Positions 59,486-64,000 of a stretch of 64,000 bases of DNA are shown in pieces. Source of the DNA: Candidatus Woesearchaeota archaeon (GTDB taxonomy: Archaea; Nanobdellota; Nanobdellia; Woesearchaeales; GW2011-AR4); assembly GCA_016187465.1 (NCBI GenBank), contig JACPJQ010000003.1:62001-126000 (forward strand). The letters are read 5' to 3'. Both the position numbers and the translations under genes were made by a program. The notes beneath the pieces are model-generated. The model was not told the origin of the DNA, did not search any database, and saw only the letters and a list, made by a program, of their open reading frames with translations. Every line of letters starts with the position of its first letter. Within the stretch, counting starts at the first letter, position 1.

Positions 59486-60109
59486 TTATTCCATAATCAG
59501 CACAGCCCTCACCGGACTGGCATCCCCTTTCCTGATCTTCAAAGGCAGCCCGTGAAAGAAATACCTTCCTTGATTCACTTTGCTTAGGTCCAACCCCTCA
59601 AATATCGGAATGTTGTTTCTTAAAAGTATTTTGTGGGTTTCATGCTCTGGCTGGTTTCTCTCGATTCCAAGCGAGTCAATGCCAACAGCCTTTATTTTTT
59701 TGGAAACCAAATATTCTGCGCCGCTCTTGTCAAGGTAAGTGAAGTTTTGGTTGAACGACCTTTCCGATTTATTTTTTGTTTTTAACAATACAATGCCGTT
59801 TTTTTTAATTTTTATTTCTGAATTCTTAATGTTGTTTTTCGTTATTGAGTTTTTTATCTTAGTAAAATCCAAAACAATGCATTTTCCCATGAACTTTTCC
59901 AATGGAATTTTTTCTATTGTCTTACCGTTTTCAAGCATGTGGTAGGGTGCATCAACATGAGAGCCTGTGTGGCTGTCAAGTTCAATCCTCGACTCATTAG
60001 AGCCTTCCTTAAGGGTTCTTGCAGCCTTGATTTTTGGTTTTTTCTCTGCTTTGTCTTTATACACAATCATTTCCTCAGAAATTTCCGGGCTTAAGTCATA
60101 GATTTTCAT
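59486..60109 (-). CDS. Cyclase-family (kynurenine formamidase-like) metal hydrolase
   Basis: IYDLSPEISEEMIVYKDK; ELDSHTGSHVDAPYHMLENGKTIEKIPLEKFMGKCIVLDF. Confidence 0.88.
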   Translation of the reverse strand: MKIYDLSPEISEEMIVYKDKAEKKPKIKAARTLKEGSNESRIELDSHTGSHVDAPYHMLENGKTIEKIPLEKFMGKCIVLDFTKIKNSITKNNIKNSEIKIKKNGIVLLKTKNKSERSFNQNFTYLDKSGAEYLVSKKIKAVGIDSLGIERNQPEHETHKILLRNNIPIFEGLDLSKVNQGRYFFHGLPLKIRKGDASPVRAVLIME

Positions 60110-61635
60110 TCCACACCCATAATATTCTGCTTATCCACTAACTCAGCATAGCTTGGCCTTTTGGGCTCAACCCATTTTCTGCCGTCCTTCTCAATCAGTT
60201 TGTCGGCTTTGGCAGGCCCCCATGTTCCAGCTTCATATTGGATAGGCTTTGAATTTTTAAAAGCGTCATTAAGGACATCAAAAATTTGCCAGGAATTAGC
60301 CACTTCCTCCCATCCCGTAAACAAGGTTTGGTCGCCGAGTATGACATCATACAGCAGCCTTTCGTAAGCTTCAGGCGAATTTGGCCCAAACTTGCACTCA
60401 TGGCAGAAGTCCATGTCAACATTGTCTATAATAACCTTGTTGCCGGGAACCTTGGCATTGAACTGCAGTGTTACCCCTTCATAAGGCTGGACTCTCACCA
60501 CAAGCATGTTCTTTTCAGGACCGGAAGCTTTGAACAGTTCAGATGGCGGATTCTTGTACACAATCACGATTTCTGTCGCCCTTTCTTTAAGCCTTTTGCC
60601 TGTCCTGAGGTAGAAAGGCACGCCTTTCCACAGAGCATTTCCGAGTTCAAGCTTTAGCGCAACATAAGTTTCTGTTCCTGAATCTTTTCTTACTTCATTC
60701 TCTTTTTTATAGGCGGCAACTTTTCTGCCGTCTATCTCGCCTTCTGAATATTGTCCTATAATTGCAATTTTTTTTGCCTTGCCCTTGGTGAACTTCGAGA
60801 TTGCTTTCAAAACCTTGACTTTTTCACTCCTTAGGTCTTCCGCATTAAGGCTTTTTGGAGCCTCCATCCCAACCAAAGTTAGCAGCTGCATCATGTGGTT
60901 CTGCATCACATCCCTTATAGCTCCCGCATTGTCATAATATTCTCCCCGTCCCTCAACGCCGAGTGATTCCGCAACTGTAATCTGCACGTGGTCTATATAT
61001 TCCTTGTTCCACAACGGCTCAAATATGCTGTTCGCAAACCTCAGCACAACAAGATTCTGCACGAGCTCCTTTGCCATGTAGTGGTCTATCCTGTAAATCT
61101 GGCTTTCTGCAAATACTTTTGTTATTGCGTTGTTAAGCTTTTCAGCAGATTCGAAGTCATTCCCGAAAGGCTTTTCAAACATAACTCGGTTATATGGCTT
61201 GCCTGCGCGCGCTTTTTCCGCAAGATTCGTTCTTTTCAGATTGTTGACAACTATTGCAAAGAGATAAGAAGGAATTGCCAGATAAAAAATCCTTTCGCAT
61301 TTACCGCAGCTCTGCCCTGAAACATTTTCTATCAATCTCTTTAGGTTTGCGTAATCTGCCGTATTTGCAATGTCTAACGCCAGATAACGAATCCGAGAAA
61401 CAAGCTTTTTAATAATATCTTCGTTAACTTTTCTCCTTGAAAATTTCCTTATAGAATTTGATGCCTCGTTCCTGTACTCTTCGTCCGACTTGTCTTTTCT
61501 GGCAATCGCAACTATCCTGAAGCTTTCCTTGAGATACCCTTCCCTTTCAAGATGGTAGAATGCAGGAAGCAGCTTCCTGTTTGTAAGGTCGCCTGTCGCT
61601 CCAAATATCGAAAATACACAATGATGCTCGCTCAT
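60106..61635 (-). CDS. zwf: Glucose-6-phosphate 1-dehydrogenase
   Basis: IFGATGDLTNRKLLPAFYHLEREG; RIDHYMAKELVQNLVVLRF. Confidence 0.96.
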   Translation of the reverse strand: MSEHHCVFSIFGATGDLTNRKLLPAFYHLEREGYLKESFRIVAIARKDKSDEEYRNEASNSIRKFSRRKVNEDIIKKLVSRIRYLALDIANTADYANLKRLIENVSGQSCGKCERIFYLAIPSYLFAIVVNNLKRTNLAEKARAGKPYNRVMFEKPFGNDFESAEKLNNAITKVFAESQIYRIDHYMAKELVQNLVVLRFANSIFEPLWNKEYIDHVQITVAESLGVEGRGEYYDNAGAIRDVMQNHMMQLLTLVGMEAPKSLNAEDLRSEKVKVLKAISKFTKGKAKKIAIIGQYSEGEIDGRKVAAYKKENEVRKDSGTETYVALKLELGNALWKGVPFYLRTGKRLKERATEIVIVYKNPPSELFKASGPEKNMLVVRVQPYEGVTLQFNAKVPGNKVIIDNVDMDFCHECKFGPNSPEAYERLLYDVILGDQTLFTGWEEVANSWQIFDVLNDAFKNSKPIQYEAGTWGPAKADKLIEKDGRKWVEPKRPSYAELVDKQNIMGVE

Positions 61636-62684
61636 TTTTGCCTTGCCCCAAAAAAGCCTGCCCCCAGCAGCCCTACATCATAATTAAGTATCAGATAAAT
61701 TGGCATTTTTTTCAAAACATATCCCATTTTAGGGCTGCATTCAAAAATATTTACAAACTCATTGTCGAATATTTCCATGTTTTTCGGCGCTATTCCCCCG
61801 GTAATGTACACTCCTCCAAATGCAAGCGCGTCAAGAGCCATATTTTTTGCAAAGTTCGCATAGGCTGTTTTGAATATTTCAAAAGCTGTTTTGCATGTTT
61901 TATCAATCTTTTTGTATTTTGATATCAGCTCGGGCTTGTTTTTTGATTTGTCAATCACTTTTGTGTATTTTGTCTGTTTAAATCCTTTGTTTTTTCTTAA
62001 AAATGAATAAATATTAACAAGACCCCTTCCAGATAGAATCTCTTCATAATTTACTTTGTTTATTTTTTTATATTTTTTTATGAAATTAATTAATTCTAAT
62101 TCTTGCAGAGTTTGTACCGCAAAATCGCTATGCCCCGCTTCTGAATTTATTGGGATATAAGCTTTGTAATGCTCGTCATATATTAATGTGGTTTTGCCAA
62201 GGCCTGTCCCAGCTCCTACGATAACGATAGGGGCTTTGGGCATTTTTTTGGCTCTTTTTATTGTCCTGACGTCATTTTTTGAGAGCAAATTGATTCCGTA
62301 GCCGACCGCCTCGAAGTCATTAACCAGTGCAGCCTTCCTTAATTTAGTCTTTGCCAACAATTTTTTTGTCGATAAATCCAATTCAGCATTTGTCAGGCGC
62401 ACAAAATCCCTTTTAGGAGAGACTGCTCCGGCAACTCCAAAGCAGGCTTTTGTAATATTTACGCCGTAATCTGTTTTTGCGTCACCCAGAACTTTATTTA
62501 TTGCAGAGTAAATCCCTTTTAATTTTTTGCTTTCAAAATGATAAGAAACGAGCAGTTTTGGAAAATTATTCTTAACGCCGAAAATCCCAAAATTCGCGTT
62601 TGTGCCGCCAATATCAGCGCCAAGAATAAATGATTTGTAATCCTTTTTACTGAATCTCTTATGCTCTTTTTTGATGAAATCCAT
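61632..62684 (-). CDS. glk: Glucokinase (bacterial Glk type)
   Basis: ILGADIGGTNANFGIFG; VIVGAGTGLGKTTLIYD; NSEAGHSDFAVQTLQELELINF. Confidence 0.88.
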   Translation of the reverse strand: MDFIKKEHKRFSKKDYKSFILGADIGGTNANFGIFGVKNNFPKLLVSYHFESKKLKGIYSAINKVLGDAKTDYGVNITKACFGVAGAVSPKRDFVRLTNAELDLSTKKLLAKTKLRKAALVNDFEAVGYGINLLSKNDVRTIKRAKKMPKAPIVIVGAGTGLGKTTLIYDEHYKAYIPINSEAGHSDFAVQTLQELELINFIKKYKKINKVNYEEILSGRGLVNIYSFLRKNKGFKQTKYTKVIDKSKNKPELISKYKKIDKTCKTAFEIFKTAYANFAKNMALDALAFGGVYITGGIAPKNMEIFDNEFVNIFECSPKMGYVLKKMPIYLILNYDVGLLGAGFFGARQK

Positions 62685-62737
62685 TTTAGCATATTGCTTT
62701 TGACAAACTTTATTAATTTATTGAAATTTTTGAGGTT

Positions 62738-63934
62738 ATGCACCATAAAAGAATACTGCAATACCTCTACAGCCTAGAGAGCCCAAAGATTAAGTTAGGG
62801 ATCGGAAGAGTCCAGAACCTTCTCGATAAAATCGGCAACCCGGAGAAAAGCTTGAAGTGCATACTTGTTGCAGGCACGAATGGAAAAGGCAGCGTTTGCG
62901 CTATGATTTTCTACGTTTTAAGAGAATCAGGTTATAAAGTCGGGCTGTACACAAGCCCTCATCTGAAAAAATTCAACGAAAGAATAAGAATAAGCAACGA
63001 TTTTATAACAGACAAGGGGATTGTTGAGTATTTTTTGAAAATCAAGCCGTGCATAACAGACCAGAGTTTTTTTGAGATTACAACAGCGATGGCTTTTCTT
63101 TACTTTAAGGAGAAGAACGTTGATTTTGTTGTCTTGGAAGCCGGGCTTGGCGGCAGGCTCGATGCAACGAACGTAGTAAGCCCTCTAATTTCAATTATCA
63201 CAAATGTAGGGCTTGAGCATACGGAATTGCTTGGCAATACGATTGAAAAGATTGCATTCGAGAAAGCCGGAATAATAAAGAATAATGTTCCAGTTGTCAC
63301 AGGGGCAAAAGGCAAGGCATTGGAAGTCATTAAAAAAATTGCGAAAGGAAAAAGTGCGCCAGTGTTTCAAGTTAAACACTTTGATGATGTTGATTTTAGA
63401 TATTTGAATGGACGCTTTCAGCAGGAAAATAAAGACACTGCATTAACGGCAATTAAAGCATTAAAAAAATATACTTCAATAAAAATTGATGACGGCCAAA
63501 TAAAAAGCGGAATTGAAAAAACAAAATGGGCTGCAAGGCTTCAGTTCATCTCAAAAAATGCTCTGGTTGACTGCGCCCACAATGCAGACGGATTTAATAT
63601 TTTGAAAAAAGAATTGTTATTGATTAAAAAACAAAAAAACATCAAAAACTTTATTTTTGTCGTCGGAATTTTAAATGACAAAGACATCAAAACAATGTTA
63701 AATACGATAAATCCATTAATCTCATCAATAATATTCACCAAATCCAAAAATGAGAGATCCTCAAATCCTGAACAATTACTGAAAACTTTCAATTCAATAA
63801 ATAAAAATAAATTAATAAAAACAAAAATTATAGAAAGTCCAAAAAAAGCATTAGACTACGCCAAAAAAATTTTCAAAAAAGAAGATTTGATTGTCGTTGC
63901 AGGCTCTATTTATATGGTTGGCGAGGTTATTTGA
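62738..63934 (+). CDS. folC: Folylpolyglutamate/dihydrofolate synthase
   Basis: GRVQNLLDKIGNPEKSLKCILVAGTNGKGSVCAMI; VVLEAGLGGRLDATNVV; DCAHNADGFNIL. Confidence 0.9.
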   Translation: MHHKRILQYLYSLESPKIKLGIGRVQNLLDKIGNPEKSLKCILVAGTNGKGSVCAMIFYVLRESGYKVGLYTSPHLKKFNERIRISNDFITDKGIVEYFLKIKPCITDQSFFEITTAMAFLYFKEKNVDFVVLEAGLGGRLDATNVVSPLISIITNVGLEHTELLGNTIEKIAFEKAGIIKNNVPVVTGAKGKALEVIKKIAKGKSAPVFQVKHFDDVDFRYLNGRFQQENKDTALTAIKALKKYTSIKIDDGQIKSGIEKTKWAARLQFISKNALVDCAHNADGFNILKKELLLIKKQKNIKNFIFVVGILNDKDIKTMLNTINPLISSIIFTKSKNERSSNPEQLLKTFNSINKNKLIKTKIIESPKKALDYAKKIFKKEDLIVVAGSIYMVGEVI

Positions 63935-64000
63935 GACCAAAACCTGTCGGAAATGTCTGGGATTGGGATTTCTGTTGCACACCAAATGTATGGACACGAT

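Overview
The window looks like a chromosomal segment of a DPANN-type archaeon (Woesearchaeota/Pacearchaeota-like; lineage inferred from gene content only). Core genes: 16S - tRNA-Ala - 23S rRNA on the minus strand, thermosome, LonB, Kae1, ribosomal proteins L15e and L35Ae, DnaK/GrpE, Rad50, PGK, bifunctional PGI/PMI, and an oxidative pentose-phosphate set (glk-zwf plus a nearby gnd). Accessory content at about 20-35 kb: two lipase-like secreted-protein C-termini, each followed by a small membrane protein; two restriction-modification-like cassettes, the second bracketed by inverted repeats; and a DUF1016 nuclease. Most notable observations: (1) a 22-codon isoleucine-rich leader ORF (13 Ile) followed by two mutually exclusive hairpins, upstream of a citramalate-synthase-like gene, i.e. 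a candidate archaeal attenuator; (2) T-loop (59/60) bulge-helix-bulge introns in both tRNAs of the window, with tRNA-Ala carrying two introns; (3) a polymorphic-toxin-like layout of a full-length lipase gene plus an orphan C-terminal cassette sharing about 197 nt of near-identical sequence; (4) an R-M cassette inside about 4.57 kb inverted repeats, with a 152-nt cruciform nested in one arm; (5) a perfect 97-nt dispersed double-palindrome with TA-flanked termini; (6) a three-copy intergenic structured repeat with compensatory stem changes; (7) a cyclase-family hydrolase translationally coupled to zwf, a candidate missing lactonase. No searches or folding programs were run; all calls come from reading the sequence and the supplied ORF translations.
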